NCBI GenBank assembly: GCA_024235255.1
Contig: JACKMT010000004.1
Coordinates: 62,001 to 126,000, forward strand
Reading direction: 5' to 3'
DNA from: Chromatiaceae bacterium
GTDB taxonomy: Bacteria; Pseudomonadota; Gammaproteobacteria; Chromatiales; Chromatiaceae
DNA: 64,000 nucleotides
How positions within the stretch are numbered: the first letter of the stretch is position 1; each line of letters begins with the position of its first letter. The notes beneath the pieces were generated by a model. It ran no database searches. It was not told the origin of the DNA and saw only the letters and a program-made list of their open reading frames with translations. Both the position numbers and the translations under genes were made by a program. Positions 63,966-64,000 of this stretch are shown here, one piece after another.

Positions 63966-64000
63966 CTGATTTGATTCCTTCAGGTGCCGATTGTTACTTG

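Overview
This window comes from a sulfur-oxidising gammaproteobacterium, probably a Chromatiales or Sedimenticola-like thioautotroph, possibly a symbiont lineage. The main evidence is a secreted Gly/Tyr-rich sulfur globule protein, a sulfide:quinone oxidoreductase with the expected three cysteines, and an A1-type cytochrome c oxidase operon. The isc operon has the gammaproteobacterial order iscRSUA-hscBA-fdx-iscX, preceded by trmJ and cysE. The species cannot be fixed from the sequence alone. I see no rRNA, tRNA, CRISPR array, prophage or intact insertion sequence.

Layout. 1-4.1 kb: end of tgt, then yajC-secD-secF (protein export). 4.1-13.4 kb: suhB, then trmJ, cysE and the complete Fe-S assembly operon, with a strong IscR operator before iscR. 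13.4-19 kb: a looser accessory stretch with a polyphosphate kinase 2, the sulfur globule protein, a methyltransferase-like protein, a VOC protein, a PqiA-like half, and small membrane and lipoproteins. 19.1-23.5 kb: an RND efflux pair. 23.5-28 kb: fur, divergent from an Fe(III) ABC importer (fbpABC) with a 27-bp Fur palindrome between them. 28-33 kb: an RpiR-regulated acyl-CoA operon with two crotonases and an NDP-forming acyl-CoA synthetase. 33.1-36 kb: a TetR remnant, a hairpin cluster and a 779-residue protein made of about 21 repeats of 34 residues. 36-45 kb: the caa3-like cytochrome oxidase operon with its assembly factors, including a 48-codon gene missed by length cut-offs. 45-49 kb: a divergent pyrophosphatase and a LexA-controlled dnaE2 without imuA or imuB beside it. 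49-54 kb: sqr, ispG, a small conserved protein, a Crp/Fnr regulator and a TrpB2-type PLP enzyme. 54-58.5 kb: uup, a secreted FKBP isomerase and a YpfJ-type peptidase. 58.5-64 kb: type II secretion genes gspD and gspGHIJK.

How it fits together. Sulfide enters the respiratory chain through Sqr, the terminal acceptor is the cytochrome oxidase, and intermediate sulfur would be stored in globules coated by the Sgp-type protein. Fe-S assembly and iron import, needed for this respiratory load, carry visible IscR and Fur sites. A near-consensus FNR-type site lies beside the oxidase operon, and a regulator with an FNR-like recognition helix is encoded 9 kb away.

Most notable: an in-frame TAA that appears to cut the C-terminal helix off Sqr, the large 34-residue-repeat protein next to the oxidase cluster, the orphan dnaE2 with a near-perfect LexA box just before its start, an acyl-CoA operon in which one crotonase lacks both usual catalytic glutamates, and at least five distinct families of palindromic intergenic repeats.
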